DNA of 50,000 bases from Chrysomallon squamiferum. Lineage: Eukaryota > Mollusca > Gastropoda > Neomphalida > Peltospiridae. Shown here piece by piece: positions 20,570-34,707 of the stretch. The first letter of the stretch is position 1. The number at the start of each line of letters is the position of its first letter. The notes beneath the pieces were generated by a model. The model had not been told where the DNA came from. It did not search any database and saw nothing but the letters and a program-made list of their open reading frames with translations. Both the position numbers and the translations under genes were made by a program. The stretch lies in contig CM022675.1 in NCBI GenBank assembly GCA_012295275.1, positions 11,852,016-11,902,015 on the forward strand, written 5' to 3'.

Positions 20570-21512
20570 TATTCAGGATAAAAATTAAAATACTAAAACA
20601 AAGAACTCATATTATAAATATACATTTACCAAAGAAAAAAAAAATCATTCACATTTGGCGAGGAAAAAATTCATGTAAATGAATTAATTACACTTATCAA
20701 AAGACAAAAAAAAAAAAAAGAAACAACTTTAAAGATGAAAATTTCGTGTCTGTGAATTAATTCTAATTTTCTTAACAATACTTATTCACATGTAAAAAAA
20801 AAAAAAAAAAAAAAAAAATTATAACTACAAAAAAAAAAAAAAAAAAAAAATGGGTTTGAATTAATTACATCAAAGTGAACAAAAGATTTCAACAGAAAAG
20901 ATTTAAAAAAATAAAAGTATGTTTATAGTGTATTTTTACAACTTTCAGAAAAAAAACCAAAGAAAAAAAAAAAAATAAAATAAAATAAAAATAAAAATAA
21001 ATAAACACAAAAAAAACACACAAAAAAATAAAAAAACATACGAAAATGACTTTTAGAAGGAAAAAATAAAAAATAACAACTGTTACAAATGTGCTTTAGG
21101 TTCACTGAAGATTCGGTCACATTTCAATAAGCCACACATCTGGCTTAGCCGATTATTGTTGTTCCTACAAAGGATTAGTTACAAATGATTTATCACTCGC
21201 CAGCAAACTGCAGACAGCATCCGGGAGGCGAACACAGATCCTACCAGTCTTTAGTCTAATGAAACAACCATCATTTTACTCTTGTCTTTTCAAAAATAAC
21301 TTTTATAATGCTTCCTTCATCTCTTATTTAATTCTAGATTTACCCGGTATGGGGAAAACGTTCCCAGTACAGAAGATTCTAAAGACAGAACCATTAACAA
21401 TATTTTGTGAGCATGTATGTATTAAAACATAGCAAATATTCAAAAATACGAATCTTTATACCTCTTATCGTCTTATTTGACGACGTCTTAAAACACAGCT
21501 ATGCAGGGTACA
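20352..21512. mobile_element. Possible remnant bounded by 17-bp perfect inverted repeats
   Basis: TGTACCCTGCATAGCTG at 20352-20368 recurs as its exact reverse complement at 21496-21512, so the ends point inward over 1161 bp. The interior is AT-rich, with poly(A), (AAT)n and a diverged repeat containing GAATTAATTAC, and has no transposase-like frame. I see no clear target-site duplication. It could be a non-autonomous DNA element or an unrelated inverted repeat. Confidence 0.3.
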
Positions 21513-24566
<3,054 letters not shown>

Positions 24567-24778
24567 TGTAAATTTGTTTCCTTCTTGTTTTCTCAGGTTT
24601 TTTCTCTTTTATTTTTAAAGAGCAATTTTGAAAGTTATTTGTTTTTTGAAACTGTTTTAAATAAATACGAGAAGAAAACAAACTTTTCAGATGAAAATTT
24701 CTGGAAGAAATTTAAAATAGTTATTAACATGTTCTTTTTTTTTTCTTTCTTTTTTTTTGATGATTTATAATGAAATGT

Positions 24779-25039
24779 GTTTACGTCACGTTTCTATGAC
24801 AATAATAATAATTTATACCTAATGTCGTATAAATATAGAAATTATTTCCTGATTAATAAATAATATAAATAATTTATGAATCTGATACCTTTACGAAATA
24901 TATTAATATTTATAAATTAAAATAAAAAAATTTTCCCACATAATTTATATCATTTAATTTACGTCATAACACTCATACAGTGGTATAACAAATAAAAATA
25001 TTAAATAATAATAAAAAATAATAATAATAATAATAAAAA

Positions 25040-25082
<43 letters not shown>

Positions 25083-25370
25083 TAACAGGCATTTAATATT
25101 ATAGAGAAGCCAAATTTGAGAAAAGCCACCACCCTCAAGCAAATAAATAGCCAATAATAAAAATGTATACTTCCAATCTTTACTAACAATAAAGTATAAA
25201 AGTAACAACCTAAAAAAAAAAAAGAAAAGTAATAAGAACAAAGAGCAATGATACTAAATGTTTTTCTCTTCCTTCACACACACTCGGGATATATCGTTGT
25301 ACTTAGATGTTATAATATTAATACAAAAAATAAATAAATAAATAAATAAAATAAATAAAATAAATTAATA

Positions 25371-25438
<68 letters not shown>

Positions 25439-25812
25439 TAATAATAGTTATAATGATAACAAAAATCTCAAAAAGTACAGAAATTTTACACAAAATAAAT
25501 AAAGCTATAATATCTGGAATGTATACACAGTTTGTGTACCTTTTTTGTTGTTGAAACCACAATAGATACCCTTTTACTAAAACAAATCAAAGAACATGGA
25601 AGTATACAAAATAATTTCACATTATATATTTACGTCACAACAGGCATAATTCAACAAATGGTAATTATATATATATATATGAAAGACTATGAATTAAGGA
25701 ATCGACCTTAAATATTTTTCTGTTCTTTAATCTGTAAATGGATTTACGAAATTAATCGAAAAATTTTACTCTGTACTTGTAAGCAAATTATTTTAATTAC
25801 AACTTTAAGGCA

Positions 25813-25888
<76 letters not shown>

Positions 25889-26890
25889 TATTATTAATTT
25901 TGAGCAAAGCTAAAGTGTTTAACTAGTTAAATTACTTGGGAAGTTATACATATTGATAATTTAATTCTAACAAATGTATTACGATTTTTTTGACATCCAG
26001 CTATTAAATTTTCTATACCCCACTTAGGAATGTACATATTTTCAGCTGAAATAAGCAATACAAAGGAACGCAATCAGTGATTTGAATTTGAGACAGATAT
26101 TACGTTGGTAAATACTGGATATATTTAAAAGTCCTTTAGATCAGCAAGTACACTGAAGCCTGTTTGGCAATAAACATTTAAATGATTTTACACAAATGTA
26201 GTTTCTGTTATAAAAGATATTGATGAGGTTATTGTAGTAAAAGTTTTTGAATCCTGATTATTTATTTTTTTTAAAAGAGAAGTAGAGAAATTGAGAGAAA
26301 AAAAAAGTGATTAAATAAATAAACAAATACTTTTTTGTGTTGCCATAATAAAAAATAAAATAAAATAAAATAAAATAAAATAAAATAAAATAAAATAAAA
26401 TAAAATAAAATAAAAAATGAAATAAAATAAATAGAATATCAATATAAAAAAAAATATTCCTTTTTAATTATCTAATTCATGATTCTTTAATGTTTATAAT
26501 AGTTTTTAATTCAAATCTCAACTGATTAAACAAACAATGGCCATATTTATAAAAGACTGAAGTATTTTATAAATAGACAGATTCTGTTTTAACTTATTTC
26601 ATAAATTATGCATATTCCTGATTTTTATCCTTCTAAATTCGATGACTGTAACACACCAAAATTAATAAAGATGCAAATTTGGGGGGAGAGTTGGAAATAC
26701 AGGTACGAAAACGGAAAAAACAAAATCTAAAGAACAATCGTTTTTAAATCTTGATATCACATTAAAAGCAGAATAATAATAACAATAACAATTTTATATA
26801 TTTACGTCATACAACATCATATTCTACTATTGTATGGAAACAAACAAAATATCAAAAAACGAATTTCTGCATAAATAACAAAGCATAAAA
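24779..26890. repeat. AT-rich region with recurring TTACGTCA and (AAT)n arrays
   Basis: TTACGTCA occurs at 24781-24788, 24959-24966, 25630-25637 and 26802-26809. Three of the four sit in a similar context: TATATTTACGTCA, then an A/C-rich stretch, then CAT. (AAT)n arrays lie at about 25027-25081, 25371-25446 and 25815-25887, and (TAAAA)n at about 26350-26415. A copy of the SHMT2-flank module lies at 25176-25196. This may be an old dispersed repeat family. Confidence 0.5.
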
Positions 26891-27165
26891 TAATTTTGCA
26901 GTTACATACATTTACAAAATAAGGCGCCTCAGTAAAGTATTAATAATAATAATAATAATAATATATATATATACACATATACTTATCCCCTTTGTTTTCT
27001 CGAAGAAAGCAGCCACATGAATCATCACAAAGCGAATCCTTTTCCGTGGTCTCAGCTGCGGATTTTCACAGTAAAAAAATAAAACATGTTTTTTTTTTTT
27101 TTTTCCTTTTAACCTTACACCACTTTGCAGTCAACGTTGTCTTTTAGGCTTGTTTTTTGTTTTTG

Positions 27166-27176
27166 TTTATTTTATT
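27166..27176 (-). terminator. Tandem AATAAA poly(A) signals for the PRR15-like gene
   Basis: Minus-sense AATAAAATAAA about 83 nt after the stop codon at 27259. The intervening sequence is dominated by poly(A) at about 27219-27232 and 27179-27199 (minus sense), which could also be a genomically encoded tail. Confidence 0.4.
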
Positions 27177-27258
27177 GTTTTTTTTTTTTTTTTTTTTTTG
27201 TTTTGTTTGTTTGGTTTTTTTTTTTTTTTTTTGCATATCACTTTTCTGAAACACGTGG

Positions 27259-27804
27259 TCAAGACGCCACGCCCTGTTGTCCCATGCGTAAGGATCCCGG
27301 AATAATCCTGCCATTAAGTTCACGGCAGCTATTGTTCGGAGATCGGCCTTGACCTTGGCTCGACTGGGAATTACCAGCAGCAGCAGAAGACGACGACGAT
27401 GACGATGATGACGGCGGAGGAGGACCAGAATTGGCAGCAGCTTGTCTGGAGCCGCTTCCTTGCTGCGAGGCTTTCCTCGAGCTGCCTGCCTGCTGCTGAC
27501 TAACATTTCGCCCTGACTCTGAAGACTCCACAGAATCGGTTCTTCCAATGTCTCGGCGTCGATGGTGGCCTGGACTTCTGCTTGGGGACGAAGCTTCCTG
27601 CTCGGACGCGTTGAAGAGTTCGGGTCTGTCCAGAATGCCCTGTCTCTCTTTATTCTTTTGCTTAAATCGTCCAGATCTGGACACAGACAGAGAGTGTCTC
27701 AGTTTCCTTCGCTCCTGTTCCTGTTCCATTTCCGGGTCTTTAATCCCGATCTCGACTACTTCTTCCTTGGACTTTTTCCTACCGAAGAATTTAAAGAACG
27801 ACAT
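27259..27804 (-). CDS. PRR15/PRR15L-like proline- and serine-rich protein
   Basis: A 181-residue intronless frame from ATG (A at -3) to TGA. The N-terminus MSFFKFFGRKKSKEE parallels the WWK...RKKSKE start of vertebrate PRR15. Residues 32-64, with SVSRSGRFKQK and LDRPELF, parallel the family core SRSGRFKEKRKVRATL and NPNLF of PRR15/PRR15L. The rest (66-181) is disordered: R/S-rich around 72-100, Gln/Ser-rich 102-124, PPPP then a nine-Ser run (128-140) and Gly/Gln/Ser to the end. PRR15 proteins are small (about 100-130 residues), so the tail is an extension. Function is poorly defined; a nuclear or growth-regulatory role is inferred in vertebrates. Vertebrate family members also have one coding exon, so lack of introns does not imply a retrocopy. 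The homology call is from motif memory, not a search. Confidence 0.68.
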   Translation of the reverse strand: MSFFKFFGRKKSKEEVVEIGIKDPEMEQEQERRKLRHSLSVSRSGRFKQKNKERQGILDRPELFNASEQEASSPSRSPGHHRRRDIGRTDSVESSESGRNVSQQQAGSSRKASQQGSGSRQAAANSGPPPPSSSSSSSSSAAAGNSQSSQGQGRSPNNSCRELNGRIIPGSLRMGQQGVAS

Positions 27805-28700
27805 AATCGATTTTTGTATAAGAGTTCTTTCAATTACCTGTTACAAAAGTGTAGCTACAAAAAGAGAGACTTACTTATGATCGCCCCGAACACTTATCTA
27901 CAGTCCTTCATTATCGAGTTTAAACGTTCCTTGTCCAACAAAATCCTGTCGATTATGTTATACGTATATCCAGTGCACTTTTCTGTGTTCATAAACGTAC
28001 TATGAACTAACTCAGTAAAGCGCGTGGCGATTCGATCCTGGTCTAGCTTCGTTCGGTGAACGTATCAATACGACGGACCACACCAGCGTTCTTTAGCGAA
28101 ACGAACGTAATCCTTGAAGAGTTGTCGCTATTCTTTTAGTGTCGTTCTCAAAAGGTTACACAGTCCTCCTTCAGCCTAAACGTAAAAAAAAAATGAACCG
28201 AACAAAAAAAAACCAACGAACTTCCTTGCACAGTTAATTCCAGCCGACTTAAACGCTGTTACGAAATCAACAGGTTTGACTTGCTTCGCTGAACAATGCG
28301 ACCCTAGTGGAGGGTTGTGGAAGAGTGGTGTGTGTTTTTTTATATATCTTTTTATTCTGCTTCTGTTTCTCGACTTCGGGGATCAATGCTCCTGGTGAAA
28401 GAGCGAAGTGCAGGGCACGCAGCTTTTTGTGTTGTTGTTGTTTCAACGAGGCGTGGGGAAAGTGGTCGCAGGAGCCAAGCTGAAAACAGAAAACACACTA
28501 TGAATATTATGAATAGGGTAGCAGGTAAACATTACCGAAACCGATCGATGGGTCGGTCGGTCGGTCGGTCGTCTATCTGCTTGTCTGTCTGTTGACTCAT
28601 GCCGGGACCGGCGTATGACAATGGCAGTGCAAACAGGAGGACAGAAAACTGTGCAGCCGGTTATTGGTAACGAAGAAATAAACCCCAAACACGTTATCGC
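27805..28700. other. GC-richer 5' flank of the PRR15-like gene
   Basis: Unique, comparatively CpG-containing DNA likely to hold the 5' UTR or promoter. A GGTC microsatellite lies at about 28551-28571. In minus sense TTTTGTAACAG|GTAATTG upstream of the ATG could be an acceptor. No TATA box stands out. Confidence 0.4.
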
Positions 28701-28802
28701 CTGATCTGAAAATCTCTGTAGCTGTTTTAGTAATTTCAGTGTGCACGAAATGACTGTGATATTTTAATTAATGGTTGTTACAAATAGCTTTCTTTAATGG
28801 TT

Positions 28803-28950
<148 letters not shown>

Positions 28951-29264
28951 ATATTGGTAGTAGTAGAAGTAGTTAATTTATTTATATTAATTATTTTATT
29001 AATATAATTAATTTATTTATTTATCTTAATTTTCTTATGAGGACTGAAAACAATTAAAACTTGACATAAATTAAATTTAGTAAAATTAAACGTTCAGTTA
29101 TCACTTTCGGATGCGAATAAACCAAATTTATAAATATATTTACTTGCGTATTTTTTAATTATATATATGTAACATGTATAATTTTGATATGTAACATATG
29201 TAACCACATGTATATGAAGATAATATAAAAATGCTTTGACAGTAACAGTAACAACAATAGTAAT

Positions 29265-29287
29265 AAATAATAATAATAATAAGAATA

Positions 29288-29345
<58 letters not shown>

Positions 29346-29393
29346 CAATAATAATATAATAATAATAAAACAACAACAATAATAATAATAATA

Positions 29394-29463
<70 letters not shown>
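29265..29463 (+). repeat. (AAT)n array, right arm
   Basis: About 200 bp of AAT units with a few AAC interruptions. Long minus-strand Leu/Tyr/Ile frames spanning it are artefacts. Confidence 0.95.
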
Positions 29464-29466
<3 letters not shown>

Positions 29467-29845
29467 GGAGAAAGAAAGGTAAGAACGAAAAGGTCACACA
29501 GCAAAACGTACATTAATAAATTACACACATTACTCAGATGGGACACGTGAACACTCATTGTTATACCATTAAGCCATCGCACTTTTTGACATGATCTTGG
29601 CAGTTCGCTGACATCATCAAAGGGGCGGGTCCTGTATTTCAGAAAACGGGGGGGGTGGTGAGGGAACATCACAGTGGATATCGAAACTTTCATTATACAA
29701 AAAAAAAATAAAAAGAAGGAAAAAAACAGACAGAGAAACATCAGCAATATTAATCTGAGGCTCATGCAAGACCCTCTGTCTGAACACGCACGACTTGATG
29801 CGTGTGGGGTCAATCCCTCCCAGCAACCCCACTCCTCCCCCTTAC

Positions 29846-29871
29846 CTCTGGACCATCTTCTGACTAGACAT
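29846..29871 (-). CDS. Candidate short first exon (MSSQKMVQR)
   Basis: In minus sense CAGC-ATG (A at -3) opens a 26-nt segment encoding MSSQKMVQ plus AG, ending at a strong donor CAGAG|GTAAGG. It lies about 2 kb upstream of the PRR15-like ORF in GC-rich DNA. Splicing to GAAAG|AACTC at 27829 would be in frame with the ATG of that ORF. Splicing to the better acceptor TAACAG|GTAATTG would give a stop, making this an upstream ORF. Linkage is inference. Confidence 0.22.
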
Positions 29872-30179
29872 GCTGGAACGACTGCGCGGCCTAGCGCAGA
29901 GGCAGAGAGCTGCGAGGAGGTGAGTGACAGCTACAACGTGGGTTTTTGTAACACTGACTCGGAAATAAAGTTCAGTCAACCGTGCATCCGATGTGATTCG
30001 CGCAACGCAGCGGTCGTTCTGACCTACCCAAGATGTCACCGTCACAGCAGACGTCGTCGTTCTTTCGAACGTACTCCTTCCCCTTTTTGCAGGGGACCCA
30101 AGCACACAATGCCTGGGAGCCAGCACAAAGCAAGACACATATATATATATATATGCCGCCTCTAGGCCTGCTGTTATCT

Positions 30180-30843
30180 TTTATAATTTTTTAAATATTT
30201 TTAAATATTTTTTTTTTATTTTTTTTTTTTCTCACCGTCTAGAAGAAGTGTCTAATAGCCTTCGGGTTTCATATCTATATTTCATTTTTTGACGCTTAAT
30301 ACTTTTTTTTTTTTTTTTTAAAAAGACACTTCGTTTCGTTTCTATAAAAATTGTACTGTTTTGTTTTTTTGTGGGTTTTTTTTCAAAGCTCACAGTCTGT
30401 GTAATTCTAGACGTAACTGTAAAGGAATAAAACGGCGTGTTTATAGCTTTGACATGGTTTGGTATTAGGTTTGAAGGTTTTTTTTAAAGAGGATATAATG
30501 TTTCTTTCCGTGAATTAACTGATTACTGGAGAAGATACGGCGGCTTACCGTTCCTGAACGGGATTTGACCCCGGGTGCAGCCGAACACAATCCGTCTTGT
30601 TAGATCTGATCTCCGTTTTACTTACTTACTTACGTGTTAATTTATTTTATTACGTTGTATTGTATCGTATCGTGTCGTATTGTATCGTATTATATTATAT
30701 CATAAATTATATTATATTATATTATATTATAGTATAGTATATTAGAATTATATATAGTATAGTATAGTATAGTATTTAGTGTATATTACGTTACGTTTTA
30801 CGTTGGAACGTTACATTTAGTGCTATTCTTTTTACGTTGGAAT

Positions 30844-30881
<38 letters not shown>

Positions 30882-31014
30882 TTTTTTAAATAAATCTGTC
30901 CATATATTATTCATTTATTCGTGTATTTAATAATAACCATATTTATCTTCATTATTAGTTATTAATAAAATTAATAATATTAATGTTCCCATTATTATAC
31001 ACACACACAAACAC

Positions 31015-31050
<36 letters not shown>

Positions 31051-31128
31051 CGTATATATAATCTTCAGACATAGATTTATTATCATCATGACCATCATAA
31101 CTGATCTGAATATCACTATCACATTATT

Positions 31129-31159
<31 letters not shown>

Positions 31160-31500
31160 CCATATTATTAACAGGTGGGTGGTTTTATTTTGTTTCACAA
31201 TTTGCTACTCAGGTGAACGATTTATTTATTACTTCTATCATTATTTTTTTTTGCTGCTTTAAATAAACCGGCCTCCCAGAGCATTAGCATCGATTAACAC
31301 CAAACAGGTATTGACTATACGAGTTATATATATATATATCACCGAACTTACAACACACCGACACAACTGTGATATACGGCCCAGTGAATAAATTACTGCT
31401 AGAGATAACAATGCGTAGTTGTAACCCAATCACGAGAGATTTAATATATGTGTGTGTTAATACGATGTCAGTCAGTCCATGCTCGTATATTGTGTAACTG
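30180..31500. repeat. Poly(T), pentanucleotide and microsatellite-rich intergenic DNA
   Basis: Contains GTATC/ATATT pentanucleotide arrays at about 30656-30775, (ATT)n at 30849-30880, (AC)n at about 30999-31047 and (ATC)n at about 31123-31159. A tRNA T-arm-like GGGGTCAAATCCC occurs in minus sense at about 30565-30580 without a convincing cloverleaf. No gene. Confidence 0.6.
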
Positions 31501-31539
31501 CCGCATATAAATAGATGTATGGATGTGTGTGCTTATATT

Positions 31540-31541
31540 AT

Positions 31542-31578
<37 letters not shown>

Positions 31579-31871
31579 CATACATACATTCATACATACA
31601 TACATACATACATACATACATACATGCACACACACACATATATTAGCACTGACACACAGATGCCGATAGAGAGGCAGACAGATGAATGTGTGTGTTTGTG
31701 TGTCTGTGTATTCGTATGAGTGTGTGTGTGTCTGTATGTGTGTGTGTGTGTCTGTGTGTGAATCTGAGTGTGTTAACATGTATATATATATATATATGTA
31801 TATATATGGTGTTTTTATGGATGTGTTTGAGTCTGTGTGTGCTTACGACGATTTGTCTGTATGTCTCTATA

Positions 31872-31925
<54 letters not shown>
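31540..31925 (+). repeat. (TA)n, (CATA)n and (TG)n arrays
   Basis: CATA and TA units at about 31548-31625, then GT-rich sequence leading into a pure (GT)n block at about 31874-31924. Cys/Val-rich frames are artefacts. Confidence 0.93.
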
Positions 31926-31926
<1 letters not shown>

Positions 31927-32433
31927 GGTGTTAGTGTATATGGTCCATGAGAGAAAATATAAAAGCCAAATGAAAAAAACAAATGTTTTTAAAAACGAAG
32001 TCATTCAAAAAAGCTAAAGAAAAATGACGAAATTATTTTATAATAATGGCATTAACAGCAACATTAAGAACGACAACAAAAACCACAACGACCACCGGAA
32101 AAACAACAAAAAACAAAACAAAAACAACAACAATAATGACGATGAAGAAGACAGTACTGATGGTGATCACATCGATGATAATGACAATAATAAGGATAGA
32201 AACTGTAATCAAAGTACTCACGTTAAACTAAGCGAACACTTGTATCGACATCCAACTATTCAGACAAACAGACAGATAATCCCCGTTTTTAACTTTATAC
32301 TGTAAAATCCAATTTAATGATTTTTTTTTTTTTTTCTTCTAAGCCGTGGAACGTATTCGTACTTTGTTGCATTTCATAAATAACATCGATATTACGAGGA
32401 AAACGAGAAACAGAATTTACTTTATGGGCAGTC

Positions 32434-32448
32434 GCTGACTCAGTCAGC
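32434..32448. promoter_or_regulatory. AP-1/MARE-like palindrome
   Basis: GCTGACTCAGTCAGC has 7-bp inverted arms around a central C and contains TGACTCA, the AP-1 consensus, with GCTGA extension as in Maf elements. It lies in a unique island without a visible gene. Confidence 0.25.
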
Positions 32449-33177
32449 AGAGGCTCACTAGAGAACGTATGAATCAGAGAATTAACCGTTAATCATCGTA
32501 CTAATTAGACTGTTCCTTGTCCCCACCTCTTCCCAGTTTCAAAGGCAATAATTAAAGGTAAATGCTTCCATATCACTGACGTAGAGTAGAGGCAAAATCT
32601 GGGGCACCATTTTAATACTAAAAAAAAAACGTTTATATGTAAAATAAGTACAATTTTCAAGGAGCGACAGTGTTGTTATTATTTTTTTGCCCATGGCGAA
32701 TCAGCAGTCGTTATAGTCCTGTTTCCTGCTTCTAGAAATTCTATATAAAAACAAAAAATCAAAAAAAAGAGACAAGATACATCTCTTGTAGCTAACTGGT
32801 AATTTATTCTGGAAGATATTCGACCTTAGGGAAGAATTAAAAGGGTTTCCTCTCTAGTATACTGTCTTAACTCGTACGTACCACTGATATCTTGTTAATA
32901 ACCATTAATACGAAAATGCATTAAACAAACACGCTACTAATGCCAAGATATCTTAAACAAACATCCATTCATTTCTCGCTTGCCCATTCAGCCTTCACGC
33001 CACATCGTATACTATCGAGCTAGGTTCACAGGTACGCAAACAATCAATTAAGAGCACATCAACCAAGAAATATCAACGCTAGACGTATGAAAGTCAATAT
33101 TTTTCCACATTTCATCACGTCAATTTTCATGCTTAGAAATCGACACTGACAGCTCAAGCTGGTTCTCACTAACATAC

Positions 33178-33249
33178 CTCCCAAGAGCCGCTATCAATAC
33201 AATGAACACAACAAACAAGACAACTTCGTGGTTCTCTGAATACGAATGA
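33178..33249 (-). CDS. Candidate exon encoding a transmembrane segment
   Basis: In minus sense a strong acceptor (TTGTTGTTTTCCTTCAG) and donor GGGAG|GTATGT bound 72 nt. One frame, phase 2 in and phase 2 out, reads HSYSENHE followed by VVLFVVFIVLIAALG, a hydrophilic stretch and then about 15 hydrophobic residues. The layout recalls a type I membrane protein or a GPCR first helix, but the Asn expected after the final Gly of a class A TM1 is not encoded, since the split codon begins AG. A second frame is also open; the third has a stop. Adjacent exons were not identified. Confidence 0.33.
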
Positions 33250-33469
33250 CTGAAGGAAAACAACAACAAGAAGAAAAAAGTGACAAGATTTTTTTTTTTG
33301 ATGGTTTAGCAGCGTCTGCCGTGGTTGTCGGAGGAGGTCAAGGGAAAATGACGTCACAAGTGGTTTTAGGAAGTTAATATTTGTTATATTTGTATGTAGT
33401 TTTATATTTTTGGTTTTCCTGCTGATGTGAGGGAAACAGAGCTCTTGTCATACGCGACACGCACACATA

Positions 33470-33544
33470 CAACACACAAACACATAACACACACGCACGT
33501 GCACATGCATACAAAGACACAACGGCACATACAACACACAGCAC

Positions 33545-33575
<31 letters not shown>

Positions 33576-34024
33576 GACATACACATACACTATACACAAA
33601 GACACATAATATTCACGCTATAAAACACAACACACAATATTCACACACACAAAAACACACACACTCACACTGATACAAAGAAGCCGAATCTAATTTTATC
33701 AACCAGGAAGAATATTAATAACTTTTAAAGTTGTCAGTGCCTGACTTAGCAAATACGTTTTCATTAGATGTATTTCAAGCGTTAAACAGGAGTTCACCCA
33801 CGTGCATATTCATTAAAGCAACAGGGAAGAAAACGAAGAAGAAGAAGAAGAGGAAACAGACAAAAACAGTAGCAAAAACAGGAAGAAATATATTTTTTTC
33901 TGAGGTGATTCTGAAAATTTAAAATATTGTGATAAAATAATAATTACACAGACACACACACACCACACACCACACACCACACACACACACAACACACACA
34001 ACACACAACACACACAACACACAA
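33470..34024 (+). repeat. (CA)n-rich and (ACACAT)n microsatellites
   Basis: ACACAT units at about 33541-33600 and CA-rich sequence at about 33945-34022, with unique AT-rich DNA between. The short frame at 33731-33922 is not supported. Confidence 0.85.
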
Positions 34025-34118
34025 TGGTTTAGCATATATTCAGACAGCTATGTTATCTACTTACAAAATTCATTCTGTCATCGCTATCTGTTTTACCGAC
34101 AGCATTTCTTGTAGTATG

Positions 34119-34119
34119 C

Positions 34120-34186
<67 letters not shown>

Positions 34187-34187
34187 T
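34119..34187 (+). repeat. (ATT)22
   Basis: An uninterrupted ATT array. The leucine run in a plus-strand frame across it is an artefact. Confidence 0.97.
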
Positions 34188-34646
34188 CGAAACCTGTGCC
34201 CACACATTAGAACGCAGAAAGCATGTTATAATGAACGCTTTTCGCAGTTTTGTGATCCTTTTGTCGAAACTGGTTATGCACTATTGGAAGTCCTTATCAC
34301 ATCACTTTGTAGTATATTTGCAATTAATGGCTTCGTTGCTTTCAAATGAAAAATGCACGTTTGCGATAATATGTTTTAGTCTACGTAATTTATCCACGTA
34401 CGACTACGAAATTATTAATAAACATGACGATAAAAATTACGACATTTTTCTCCTTTCGTTCTCAACATAAATCATTTTATTGTGTCACCAGAGTAAATAT
34501 TTAGCTAATAAAAAAAGCCTGTCGTATAGTTTTATTACGTTCGTAACAGCAACGGTTCATTGTCGAATATTCAGCTTGGTCTTATTCACAAATACGGCCG
34601 CAAAGACCGCTGGGAATATTGACGTGATAGTATTGTTCTCTTACTC

Positions 34647-34707
34647 TGACGTCACGGCGTTCGATTGAATCATTTAAAGGTCTGTTCGTAACGTTTTGGC
34701 GCCAAAA
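34647..34707. promoter_or_regulatory. CRE TGACGTCA with nearby E2F-like palindrome
   Basis: A perfect TGACGTCA at 34647-34654 lies 39 bp from TTTTGGCGCCAAAA at 34694-34707, a 14-bp palindrome holding the E2F core TTTGGCGC on both strands. The 34.5-34.8 kb island is less AT-rich than its surroundings. A promoter or enhancer is plausible, but no gene start is seen. Confidence 0.3.

Noticed and set aside
27548-28005. Plus-strand frames antisense to the PRR15-like gene
   Set aside because: They are shadows of the minus-strand coding exon and show no recognisable features.
29540-29580. A-box-like TGGCTTAATGGT in minus sense
   Set aside because: No B box at a suitable distance and no cloverleaf.
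29094-29832. 239-codon minus-strand frame with long Leu/Tyr stretches
   Set aside because: Most of it is (AAT)n translation; the ends carry no recognisable sequence.
29674-30165. 163-codon plus-strand frame in a GC-richer patch
   Set aside because: It starts in A-rich low complexity and ends in (TA)n, has no domain, and the same DNA is equally open on the other strand. It is more likely promoter DNA of the PRR15-like gene.
30540-30680. tRNA-like sequence in minus sense (GGGGTCAAATCCC B-box-like)
   Set aside because: Only the T-arm-like piece fits; no acceptor stem or acceptable A box could be paired. At most a faint tRNA-derived SINE fragment.
33005-33044. Plus-strand 40-nt segment between CCCATTCAG and CACAG|GTACGC
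   Set aside because: Too short, with no partner exon and no composition shift; an expected chance splice-site pair in this T-rich DNA.
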